Source: Phaeospirillum tilakii
GTDB taxonomy: Bacteria > Pseudomonadota > Alphaproteobacteria > Rhodospirillales > Magnetospirillaceae
Assembly (NCBI RefSeq): GCF_042683125.1
Contig: NZ_JBHUIY010000018.1
Coordinates: 14,396 to 78,395 of the forward strand
Reading direction: 5' to 3'
DNA length: 64,000 bases
Positions 1 to 7,144 of the stretch are shown in pieces. The position numbers were made by a program, and so were the translations under genes. The number at the start of each line of letters is the position of its first letter. Positions within the stretch are counted from its first letter, which is position 1. Below the pieces are notes generated by a model. The model was given only the letters and a program-made list of their open reading frames with translations. It was not told where the DNA came from and made no database searches.

Positions 1-137
1 CTGCCATCGAAATCTTTGTTGGTGGCATAGCCCTGGCTGACATTGTCCTCGAACATCACGCAGCCGGAGAGCAGGAGGAGGGCGAGCAGGGCGGGCGGCC
101 CGGCGTGCCGGAGGGCCGAAAACGATCGGACGGTCAT
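1..137 (-). CDS. Lipoprotein, N-terminal part (cut by window edge)
   Basis: The reading frame starts at an ATG at 137 on the minus strand and runs off the left end, so only the first 45 residues are seen. It begins MTVRSFSALRHAGPP, then has a hydrophobic stretch ending in LLLLSGC, a clear lipobox with the lipidated Cys at residue 26, so the product is a secreted lipoprotein. A purine-rich ribosome site (AGAGGGGG on the minus strand) lies just upstream, followed by an AT-rich stretch (about 150-240) that probably holds the promoter. The mature part begins VMFEDNVSQGYATNKDFDG, which I do not recognise, so the function is unknown. Confidence 0.75.
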   Translation of the reverse strand, partial: MTVRSFSALRHAGPPALLALLLLSGCVMFEDNVSQGYATNKDFDG

Positions 138-320
138 GATGATCCCCCTCTTGGTATTTTTTTGGAAATTTCACATCGTAAAAATCAACCAAAACATTGC
201 GCCAAATATCTTTTATAAGCAATATTCCGATAATTATCCCCTAATGCGCGTAGTGCAGGATCATCAACGGCTTGACCGCCCCCGCGCATGGCTCGGGGCT
301 GAGGCTGTGCGAAAAAGTCA

Positions 321-372
321 TGGGTTCCAAGGGCCTTGCGGCCCTTGGCGGGGTGCGGGGCGGCGCCCCGCG
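321..372. repeat. Dispersed GC palindrome, family B copy 1
   Basis: This is a stem built from CCAAGGGCC/GGCCCTTGG followed by a second stem, GGGGCGGCGCCCC. Near-identical copies occur at 18141-18188 and 24194-24240, and an inverted variant at 24115-24160. It lies directly downstream of the stop of the small membrane protein gene that ends at 374, so it may serve as its terminator. No insertion sequence features are visible. Confidence 0.6.
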
Positions 373-373
373 T

Positions 374-658
374 TCAGCGGCTGAGAAGGGCGAGCAGCGC
401 GGTATAGGCGGCGAGCGCGCCACAGGTCATGGCGGCCTGCCAGCGGCGGGGTTCGGCGCGCCAGGGCAGGATCGCGGCGGGGCGGGCGAGGCCGAGCGGC
501 AGAGCGAGCAGATAGAGCAGGCTGCCGAAGCCGAAAGCGAACCGCTTTTCCGGCCCGTTGGGCACCAGCAGGAACAGCAGCACGGTGGCGACCAGCCACA
601 GGGCGATGGTGGCGCTGGGGCCGGGCCGCAGGGCGGCGAGGCGGTCACGGACGGTCAT
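374..658 (-). CDS. Small hypothetical membrane protein (94 aa)
   Basis: The protein has 94 residues with three likely membrane helices: about 16-33 (ATIALWLVATVLLFLLV), 42-62 (FGSLLYLLALPLGLARPAAIL) and 73-91 (MTCGALAAYTALLALL). Short charged loops separate them. It begins 73 bp downstream of the radical SAM gene on the same strand and is probably co-transcribed with it. Its 3' end abuts a palindromic repeat. I do not recognise a family. It could support the radical SAM enzyme at the membrane, but only position suggests that. Confidence 0.6.
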   Translation of the reverse strand: MTVRDRLAALRPGPSATIALWLVATVLLFLLVPNGPEKRFAFGFGSLLYLLALPLGLARPAAILPWRAEPRRWQAAMTCGALAAYTALLALLSR

Positions 659-731
659 CTCGTCGGGCTTCTCCCGCCGCGCCCGGGACGGGGCGGCCTC
701 GCCCTCGATGTGGGGCGCGGCGGAAGATCTC

Positions 732-2051
732 TCAATAGCCGTCGAAATCGTTGTTGCCCTGGGCCGAGCCGTGCATGCGGCGTTCCGACCAGTTGATCAC
801 CCACGAGGCGATGTTGGCCTGGGTGAGCGGCGGCGGCAGGCGGCGCAGCATCGAGGGCAGGCTGTAGAAGCGGCGATACATCTGCTGGATGTGGCCTTCC
901 AGCTCGGCCGGACTGCCCTGTTCGGGCCGGATCTGACAGAGCTGGCCGGGCCAGCGGTCGATCGAGTCGGGATCGAGGATGCGGCCGGCGGCGAGGTACT
1001 CCTCGTACAGCTTGGTGCCCTTGGTCGGGGTCAGGATGTTGAAATAGGCGGCCGGCACCTTGTTGCGCTCAAGGAATTCAAGGGTGGACTCGAACACGGT
1101 CGGGCTTTCGCCGTCCCAGCCGAAGATGAAATTGAGCGAGAAGCTGATGCCGCGCTTGCGCAGGTTGGCGACCATCTCGTCGTAGCGATTGGCCTTGTTG
1201 GCGGTCTTGCGCATCGCCTTGAGGGTGGCGGAATCGATGCTTTCGATGCCGATATTGACGTGCAGCACCCCGCTGCGCACCGCGAGGTCGAGGAAATTCT
1301 CGTCGAGGCAGAGATGCGATGACCACAGGGTGGACCAGCGCACCTTGAGCGGGATCATCGCTTCCATCAGTTCGAGGGCGCGGGGCTTGTTGCCGCCGAA
1401 ATTGCTTTCGCCGAAGAACAGGTTGCGGCCGCCGCAGCGGCGGATCTCCTCGGCGACCTCGGCGGCGGGGCGCCAGCGGTAGCGGCCGCCCAGGTAGAGC
1501 CGCTCGCTACAGAAATCGCACTGGAACGGACAGCCGCGCGAGGATTGCAGGGTGAAGGTGCGGAACGGCCCGTAGCGGCGCATGTCGAGCAGGTCGTAGC
1601 GCGGCATCGGCAGCCCGGCGAGGTTTTCGAGCGGCTCGGCGCGATAGATTTTCTGCAACCGGCCGGCGGCGGCGTCGGCGAGGAGGGTGGCCCAGATCGG
1701 CTCGGCCTCGCCGATCGCCACCGCGTCGCAATGATCGAGCGCCTCCTCGTTGTAGAAGAACGCGTGCGGCCCGCCGATCACCACCTTGACGCCACGGGCG
1801 CGGAAGCGGGCGGCGATGTCGTAGGCGCGCACCGAATGCAGCGTCCAGCACGAGATCGCCACCAGATCGACCGGGGCGGTGTCGTCGATCTCCTCCAACT
1901 GCTCGTCGATCAGCCGCACCGTCCATTCGGGCGGGGTCAGCGCGGCGAGATAGGGCAGGGTCAGCGGCACCACCGAGCGGCGTTTGCTTTTGAACACGAC
2001 CCGCTCGGTGGGCGAGCGGTAGTGGGACGGTTGGATGATCAGAAGGCGCAT
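732..2051 (-). CDS. B12-binding radical SAM protein
   Basis: The protein has 439 residues. Residues 1-130 form a cobalamin-binding-type Rossmann domain (MRLLIIQPSH, VVIGGPHAFF, IGEAEPIW). The radical SAM core follows, with the [4Fe-4S] motif CPFQCDFC at Cys174, Cys178 and Cys181. FGESNFGG, IGIESID and NFIFGWDGE are typical later core segments. This is the class B (B12-dependent) radical SAM architecture that includes hopanoid and bacteriochlorophyll enzymes such as HpnP and BchE. The substrate cannot be told from sequence, and no hopanoid or pigment genes are nearby. The frame starts at ATG 2051 with no strong ribosome site. The small membrane protein gene follows 73 bp downstream. Confidence 0.85.
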   Translation of the reverse strand: MRLLIIQPSHYRSPTERVVFKSKRRSVVPLTLPYLAALTPPEWTVRLIDEQLEEIDDTAPVDLVAISCWTLHSVRAYDIAARFRARGVKVVIGGPHAFFYNEEALDHCDAVAIGEAEPIWATLLADAAAGRLQKIYRAEPLENLAGLPMPRYDLLDMRRYGPFRTFTLQSSRGCPFQCDFCSERLYLGGRYRWRPAAEVAEEIRRCGGRNLFFGESNFGGNKPRALELMEAMIPLKVRWSTLWSSHLCLDENFLDLAVRSGVLHVNIGIESIDSATLKAMRKTANKANRYDEMVANLRKRGISFSLNFIFGWDGESPTVFESTLEFLERNKVPAAYFNILTPTKGTKLYEEYLAAGRILDPDSIDRWPGQLCQIRPEQGSPAELEGHIQQMYRRFYSLPSMLRRLPPPLTQANIASWVINWSERRMHGSAQGNNDFDGY

Positions 2052-2237
2052 CAGACTCGCTGCGAACTTTGGCCGGGAGAGGAAGAAAGGGGAAGGCGCT
2101 CTCCCGCTCCATGAACGCGCGGGTTTAGCAGCCTCCCCCGATTTCTGCGAAAGCAGGGAGAATGCCGCAGACGATCCGCGTTCTTCAAGTGCATCGATGA
2201 CAGGTCCGCCCGGGGCGCGACTCTGGGCCCGGCGGCC

Positions 2238-3719
2238 TCAGCCGGCCTCGGCCGAGGCCAGAACCGGGGCCGGGGCGGCGGGTCCGTCGCCGCTGTGGCG
2301 CGGGGCGGCGTCGCGCAGGGCGGCGGCGGCGCGGGCGCGCACCTCGGCGAAGCGGTGCGACACCAGCAGGGCGCCGTCGCGGAACACCGGCCGCAACAGG
2401 TCGTCGGCCTCGGCGCAACTGCCGGCGGGGACGGTGTGCCAGTCCCCGGCGGCGTCGCGGCAGAGGGCGAGGCGGCCGCGTTTCGAGCCCTTGCCCCGGT
2501 CGGTGACCGGCTGCTTGAACACGTCGCGCCAGACGCCGTGACACTGGATCGCCGAGGCCTTCATCGCCCAGGAGAAGGTGTCGCGATCGACCTTCTGCAA
2601 CAGGGCGCCGCCCATGCCGAAGGCGATGTTGTCGATGGCGAAGCGGTCGGCCTGCATCCGCGCGAGGATGGCGCGGATGGTGGCGGGATTGATGCCGTCG
2701 CCCTGGATCACCCGCACGGCGGGGTGGAGCACCTCGTAGCCCTTGCTGTTGCGGCTGGTGCCGAAGGCGTTGGCGGCGAGGCGCAGCACCAGCGCCACCA
2801 CCTCGACCGGGTCGCCGGAATCCGGGCGGATCACCAGGGTGCCGCCCATGTCGAGCACCTGCTGGCGCAGCCGGCCGCCCCACAGCGATTCGACCGCGTG
2901 GAACACGTCGTAGGAATCCGACACCACCGCGACGACCCGGCCGGGGCCGCCGAACTGGCGCAGCATGTTGGCGTAGGCGTCGGCCTCGCCGGCGCGGCCC
3001 CAGCTGGTGATGGTGGAATGTTCGGCGGCGGGGATCGAGAAGCCGGCCATCGGCTCGTCATAGAAGCGGGCGGCGGCGAGCAGGGCCTCGACGGTGTCGG
3101 TGCCCTGGAAATTGACCAGATGGGCCATGCCGCCCAGCGCGGCGGTTTCGGCCGAGGAGGCGCCGCGCGCGCCGAAATCGTGCAGCTTGAAATCGAGGCT
3201 GGCCTCGGGGGCGTCGGAGGTCTGTTCCCACGCCTCGCGCAACAGGCGCTTGACCGCCCAGGACAGGGTCGCCACCGTCGAGGGATACCATACCGCGCGC
3301 AGCAGGGCGGTTTCGAGGTAGGATGTCAGCCAGAACGCCGCCGGGTCGGTGTTGACCAGCTGGACCAGGGCATGGCCGGGCGGCACCACGCTGCCCTCGG
3401 CGACGGCGCGGATCTCGACCGGCAGGCGGCCGCCGTGGCGGGCGAGGATGTGGCGCCAGCCTTCCTCGTAGAACGGCACGCCGTGGGCGGCGAACAGGGT
3501 CCGGGCCTGGTCGATGAAGGCGGCGGTGACCGGGGCGGCGGCAAGCCGGCGCAGATAGGCCTGGAGCCCGAAGGTCACCACCCCGGGCACCGCCAGTCCG
3601 CTGTGGTCGGCGCGGGCCTCGACGTAGGAGGAGACATGGCTGGTACCGTCGGGATACTGCCATTTGTGGCTGGTCTTGTAGCTGTCGACCGCCAGAATCG
3701 GGTTGAACTCGACCTCCAT
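2238..3719 (-). CDS. nadV: Nicotinamide phosphoribosyltransferase (NadV/NAMPT type)
   Basis: It converts nicotinamide and PRPP to NMN, a one-step NAD salvage route in the cytoplasm. The 493 residues match the length of vertebrate NAMPT and bacterial NadV. The N-terminus carries VDSYKTSHKWQYPDGTSHV. The catalytic-His segment PAAEHSTITSWGR and the PRPP/nicotinamide segment RPDSGDP are both intact. The C-terminal GKGSKRGRL agrees with the family, which separates it from the shorter nicotinate enzyme PncB. It starts at ATG 3719 and is divergent from aat, with 110 bp between them. nadE for the last step of NAD synthesis lies 20 kb away in the same window. Confidence 0.93.
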   Translation of the reverse strand: MEVEFNPILAVDSYKTSHKWQYPDGTSHVSSYVEARADHSGLAVPGVVTFGLQAYLRRLAAAPVTAAFIDQARTLFAAHGVPFYEEGWRHILARHGGRLPVEIRAVAEGSVVPPGHALVQLVNTDPAAFWLTSYLETALLRAVWYPSTVATLSWAVKRLLREAWEQTSDAPEASLDFKLHDFGARGASSAETAALGGMAHLVNFQGTDTVEALLAAARFYDEPMAGFSIPAAEHSTITSWGRAGEADAYANMLRQFGGPGRVVAVVSDSYDVFHAVESLWGGRLRQQVLDMGGTLVIRPDSGDPVEVVALVLRLAANAFGTSRNSKGYEVLHPAVRVIQGDGINPATIRAILARMQADRFAIDNIAFGMGGALLQKVDRDTFSWAMKASAIQCHGVWRDVFKQPVTDRGKGSKRGRLALCRDAAGDWHTVPAGSCAEADDLLRPVFRDGALLVSHRFAEVRARAAAALRDAAPRHSGDGPAAPAPVLASAEAG

Positions 3720-3829
3720 GACGCGCGAACTCGATCAATTTTTGGGCAGGAAGGAAAACCTGCCTCGACTATGGACGAAAGGACGGGCTCGGGCAACCGC
3801 CCGACGCGCCGCCGCAACCGGAGGCGAGC

Positions 3830-4504
3830 ATGACACGGCTGAGTCTGGAGCGGCTGGTCGAGGCCTATGCCTGCGGGGTGTTCCCGATGGCGCGCGAGCG
3901 CGACGACACCCGGCTGTACTGGGTCGATCCCGAATGGCGCGGCATCCTGCCGCTCGAAACCTTCCATGTGCCGCACCGGCTGGGCCGCACCCTGCGCCGG
4001 GGCGGGATCGAGGTGCGCTGCGACACCGCCTTCGACGCGGTGATCCGGGCCTGCGGCGCCCCGACACCCGACCGGCCCGACAGCTGGATCAATGGCGAGA
4101 TCGTCCGGCTGTTCGGGGCGCTGCATCGGGTCGGGCTGGCCCATTCGGTCGAAAGCTGGCAGGACGGCCATCTGGTCGGCGGGCTGTACGGGCTGGCGCT
4201 CGGCGGCGCCTTTTTCGGCGAGAGCATGTTCTCGCGCGCCACCGACGCCTCGAAGCTGGCGCTGGTCCATCTGGTGGCGCGGCTGAAGCAAGGCGGCTTC
4301 CGGCTGCTCGACACCCAGTTCGTCACCGACCATCTGCGCCAGTTCGGCGCGATCGAGATCCCGCGCGCCGCCTATCGCCGCCGTCTCGCCGCCGCGCTGG
4401 CCTGTCCGGCCCGGTTCGATCCGGCGCCGGGCTGGGGCGGGGCGGCGGTGCTGGCGGCGGCGCTGGCGCCGCTGCCGGCGGAGGGGCCGAGCCCCCATCC
4501 TTAA
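3830..4504 (+). CDS. aat: Leucyl/phenylalanyl-tRNA--protein transferase
   Basis: The enzyme transfers Leu or Phe from aminoacyl-tRNA to N-terminal Arg/Lys of proteins, marking them for ClpS/ClpAP (bacterial N-degron pathway). The 224 residues match family length. Diagnostic segments are AYACGVFPMA near the N-terminus, WINGEIVRLFGALHRVGLAHSVE in the middle, GLYGLALGGAFFGESMFSR, and LLDTQFVTDHLRQFGA toward the C-terminus. The start is ATG 3830 with GGAGGCG upstream. It stands alone, divergent from nadV and followed by a 162-bp gap that carries a perfect inverted repeat at 4622-4638. Confidence 0.95.
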   Translation: MTRLSLERLVEAYACGVFPMARERDDTRLYWVDPEWRGILPLETFHVPHRLGRTLRRGGIEVRCDTAFDAVIRACGAPTPDRPDSWINGEIVRLFGALHRVGLAHSVESWQDGHLVGGLYGLALGGAFFGESMFSRATDASKLALVHLVARLKQGGFRLLDTQFVTDHLRQFGAIEIPRAAYRRRLAAALACPARFDPAPGWGGAAVLAAALAPLPAEGPSPHP

Positions 4505-4621
4505 CGTAATGGTAAATGACCCATAAATGATATGTGGCTGAAAAAATGCGCCGAATAGGGGCATAACTCTATGGCGTTTGGTTTATGCATCATGGCAGAA
4601 TGCGTCCAGAGAACGGTTGCC

Positions 4622-4638
4622 GCGGATCGCTGATCCGC
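4622..4638. repeat. Perfect inverted repeat upstream of PAS gene
   Basis: GCGGATC-GCT-GATCCGC is a 7-bp perfect inverted repeat with a 3-nt loop, 28 bp before the start codon of the PAS protein. It could be a leader hairpin or an operator. Nothing else in this gap is recognisable beyond AT-rich promoter-like sequence around 4510-4600. Confidence 0.4.
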
Positions 4639-4666
4639 CGGATGTGACCCAAACCGGGGGTCTGCG

Positions 4667-5191
4667 ATGAAGCCAGCCTTACCCTTGACCGGACAGGAAC
4701 GTTTCTTCGACGCCGATCAGGTGATCGTCAGCAAGACCAACCCGGCCGGGACGATCACCTATGCCAATCGCGCCTTCCTCGAGGTCAGCGAGTTCACCGA
4801 GGCCGAGGTGATCGGCAAGCCGCACAACATCATCCGCCATCCCGACATGCCGCGCTGTCTGTTCCGCAAGCTGTGGCGGCGGATCAAGGCGGGCAAGGAG
4901 ATGTTCGCCTACGTCGTCAACCGCACCCACCATGGCAACCATTACTGGGTGCTGGCCCACGTCACTCCCAGCTTCGACGCCGAGCAGCGGATCATCGGCT
5001 TCCATTCCAACCGCCGCGTGCCGGAGCGCGCGCCGCTCGAGCGGGTGATCATCCCGCTCTACCGCGCGCTGCGGGAACGGGAACAGGCCGAGGGCGATCC
5101 CGAGGCGGCGGTCGCCGCCGGCGAGGCCCATCTGCGCGCCCACCTCGAGCAATTGGGAGTCGGCTATGACCGCTTCATCTTCTCGCTCTAG
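4667..5191 (+). CDS. PAS-domain protein, Aer-like sensor module
   Basis: The protein has 174 residues. Residues 15-125 form an Aer-type PAS domain: ITYANRAFLEVSEFTEAEVIGKPHNII is split by the helix typical of the family, followed by IRHPDMP, then AYVVNRTHHGNHYWVLAHVTP. The Aer PAS family binds FAD and reports redox state for aerotaxis. No methyl-accepting domain follows in this chain. Instead its last 26 bases overlap the start of a separate chemoreceptor gene in another frame. The two together look like an Aer receptor split into sensor and signaller. FAD binding is inferred from similarity only. Confidence 0.85.
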   Translation: MKPALPLTGQERFFDADQVIVSKTNPAGTITYANRAFLEVSEFTEAEVIGKPHNIIRHPDMPRCLFRKLWRRIKAGKEMFAYVVNRTHHGNHYWVLAHVTPSFDAEQRIIGFHSNRRVPERAPLERVIIPLYRALREREQAEGDPEAAVAAGEAHLRAHLEQLGVGYDRFIFSL

Positions 5192-6524
5192 CCTGAAGCC
5201 CGGTTCGGCCGGAAATGCCCGCTTCTCCTCGCTGCGTCTGGCCCGCTGGGCGGCGGGCGGCACGGTGCTGACCGCGCTGGCGATCGTGCTGGAGGACGCG
5301 CTGGTGGGGGAAACCTCGCTGCTGTCGCTCGGGATTGCGGCGCTGGCGCTGACCCTGTCGGTGGCGACGCTGGTGATGCTGCGGCGGCTGCGCCGGCTGA
5401 TGGTGCAGGCGGCGGCGACGATGGAAGCGGTGGCGGCGGGCGATTTCGAGGCGCGGCTGGTCGGCTATCGCGAGACCGGCGCGGTCGGCAGCCTGATCGA
5501 CGCCACCAACGATTTGATCGACCGCACCGATTCCTTCGTGCGCGAGGCTTCCGCCTCGATGGGGGCGGTCAGCCGGGGCCAGTATTTCCGCCGCATCGTC
5601 GAGCGCGGCATGCTGGGCCAGTTCCTGGTCAGCGCCCGCCAGATCAACGCCGCCACCGAGGCGATCGAGCGCAAGGTGGACAATTTCGCCAAGGTGACCG
5701 CCGGGTTCGAGGCCTCGGTCGGCGAGGTGGTGCGGCTGACCTCCGCCGCCGCCGCCGAACTGCACGCCACCGCCGAGGGGATGGCGCGCACCGCCACCGC
5801 CACCAGCAGCATCGCCGCCAAGGTCGCCGCCGCCGCCGAGGAGGCGTCGCACAATGTCGAGACGGTTTCCGCCGCCGCCGAGCAGCTTTCGGCCTCGGTG
5901 CGCGAGATCAGCGCCCAGGTGGCCAAATCCTCGACCGTGGCCGGCGAGGCGGTGGCCCAGGCCGGCCGGACCAACGATCTGGTCCAGGGCCTGTCCGAGG
6001 CCTCGACCCGGATCGGCGAGGTGGTCGGCCTGATCACCGACATCGCCGCCCAGACCAACCTGCTGGCGCTGAACGCGACGATCGAGGCGGCGCGGGCCGG
6101 CGAGGCGGGCAAGGGCTTCGCGGTGGTGGCGGGCGAGGTCAAGGGGCTGGCCAACCAGACCGGCCGCGCCACCGGCGAGATCGGCACCCAGATCGCGGCG
6201 GTGCAGTCGGCCAGCGGCGAGTCCGCCACGGCGATCCGCTCGATCGCCGACACCATCGGCAAGGTCGGCGAATATGCGGCGGCGATCTCGGCGGCGGTCG
6301 AGCAGCAGGGCGCCGCCACCCATGAAATCGCGCTCAATGTCGAGCGCGCGGCCCAGGGCACCAGCGAGGTGACCGCCAACGTCCACCGCCTGTCGGCGGG
6401 GGCGGAGGAAACCGGCCATGCCGCCGGAGAGGTGCTGGCCGCCGCCGGCGACCTGTCGCGCCAGTCGGAACAGCTTGGTCAGGCGGTGGCCGGCTTCCTG
6501 TCCGAGCTGCGCAAGGTGATCTGA
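5166..6524 (+). CDS. Methyl-accepting chemotaxis protein
   Basis: The protein has 452 residues. Two hydrophobic helices at about 23-43 and 48-66 (SLLSLGIAALALTLSVATLVML) form a short membrane hairpin with almost no periplasmic loop. A HAMP-like region follows. The signalling domain then carries the highly conserved hairpin tip IAAQTNLLALNATIEAARAGE and GFAVVAGEVKGLANQT. With no ligand-binding domain of its own, it most likely takes its input from the overlapping PAS protein just upstream. The start at 5166 overlaps that gene by 26 bp, which implies translational coupling. A strong rho-independent terminator follows at 6556-6586. Confidence 0.93.
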   Translation: MTASSSRSSLKPGSAGNARFSSLRLARWAAGGTVLTALAIVLEDALVGETSLLSLGIAALALTLSVATLVMLRRLRRLMVQAAATMEAVAAGDFEARLVGYRETGAVGSLIDATNDLIDRTDSFVREASASMGAVSRGQYFRRIVERGMLGQFLVSARQINAATEAIERKVDNFAKVTAGFEASVGEVVRLTSAAAAELHATAEGMARTATATSSIAAKVAAAAEEASHNVETVSAAAEQLSASVREISAQVAKSSTVAGEAVAQAGRTNDLVQGLSEASTRIGEVVGLITDIAAQTNLLALNATIEAARAGEAGKGFAVVAGEVKGLANQTGRATGEIGTQIAAVQSASGESATAIRSIADTIGKVGEYAAAISAAVEQQGAATHEIALNVERAAQGTSEVTANVHRLSAGAEETGHAAGEVLAAAGDLSRQSEQLGQAVAGFLSELRKVI

Positions 6525-6555
6525 GGTTCTGTCCCTGCGAGGTCCCCCCACCTTG

Positions 6556-6586
6556 GGCCGGGCGGCAACGCCCGGCCTCCTTTTTT
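6556..6586 (+). terminator. Rho-independent terminator after MCP gene
   Basis: GGCCGGGCG-GCAA-CGCCCGGCC is a perfect 9-bp stem with a GCAA tetraloop, followed by CTCC-less spacing and a run of six T. It ends the PAS/MCP operon. Confidence 0.85.
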
Positions 6587-6606
6587 CGGGCCGGCGCGCA
6601 GACACG

Positions 6607-6638
6607 AAAAACCCGCCGAGTCGAGGACTGGGCGGGTT
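6607..6638 (-). terminator. Terminator of downstream tRNA-Pro
   Basis: Read on the minus strand, AACCCGCC pairs with GGCGGGTT around a 13-nt loop, followed by a short T run. It lies 18 bp past the CCA end of the tRNA-Pro at 6656-6732. Confidence 0.7.
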
Positions 6639-6655
6639 ATTCGTTCTCCCGGGGA

Positions 6656-6732
6656 TGGTCGGAGTGAGAGGATTCGAACCTCCGGCCCCTGCCTCCCGAA
6701 GACAGTGCTCTACCAGGCTGAGCTACACTCCG
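6656..6732 (-). tRNA. tRNA-Pro(CGG), copy 1
   Basis: A 77-nt cloverleaf with acceptor CGGAGTG/CACTCCG, D-arm GCTC/GAGC, anticodon stem CTGTC/GGCAG with loop TTCGGGA (anticodon CGG, reads CCG), T-loop TTCGAAT, and CCA encoded. It is identical over its full length to the copy at 6884-6960. Confidence 0.96.
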
Positions 6733-6821
6733 TCACCGGGGAGGGGCGTCTTATAGTCCGATCCGTGGGCTTTGCCAACCGCCGAGATCGCCGAAATGAA
6801 AAAAGGCGCCGCCGGCATATG

Positions 6822-6855
6822 AAAAAGCCCTGGTCCTTGCGAACCAGGGCTTTTT
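6822..6855 (-). terminator. Terminator between the two tRNA-Pro genes
   Basis: AAAAAGCCCTGGT pairs perfectly with ACCAGGGCTTTTT around an 8-nt loop. It works in either direction and lies 29 bp past the 3' end of the second tRNA-Pro. The two tRNA genes are therefore probably separate transcription units. Confidence 0.85.
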
Positions 6856-6883
6856 GCGTCTCGCCGCGGCGAACCGCGTTGGA

Positions 6884-6960
6884 TGGTCGGAGTGAGAGGA
6901 TTCGAACCTCCGGCCCCTGCCTCCCGAAGACAGTGCTCTACCAGGCTGAGCTACACTCCG
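6884..6960 (-). tRNA. tRNA-Pro(CGG), copy 2
   Basis: A 77-nt cloverleaf identical in sequence to the copy at 6656-6732, anticodon CGG, CCA encoded. CCG is probably among the most used proline codons at this GC content, which would explain a duplicated gene. Confidence 0.96.
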
Positions 6961-7057
6961 TCAGCGGCGAGGCCCGTCTTATAGCCGTATCCCCCGGCCC
7001 AGGCAAACGAAATTTTGTAAAAAATCACCTTCCCGTCCGCCCGGTCCGGCCCGGCCC

Positions 7058-7118
7058 GAAAAGAAGGGGGTCCGGGGCATCGCCCCGGCCGGGCCCACGG
7101 GCGGGAGCCCGTGTCACC
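7058..7118. repeat. Dispersed GC palindrome, family C copy 1
   Basis: An A/G-rich lead-in is followed by GGGGGTCCGGGGC, the stem CCGGGGC-AT-CGCCCCGG and a second stem CACGGGC/GCCCGTG. Related elements occur at 44463-44520 and, inverted, at 61720-61780. It lies immediately downstream of the hybrid kinase gene, so a terminator role is likely. Confidence 0.6.
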
Positions 7119-7144
7119 TGACGGTGTCGTGCCGATGGCGCGGG

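Noticed and set aside
2295..3833. 512-aa plus-strand frame opposite nadV
   Set aside because: nadV has all catalytic motifs on the other strand; this frame has none.
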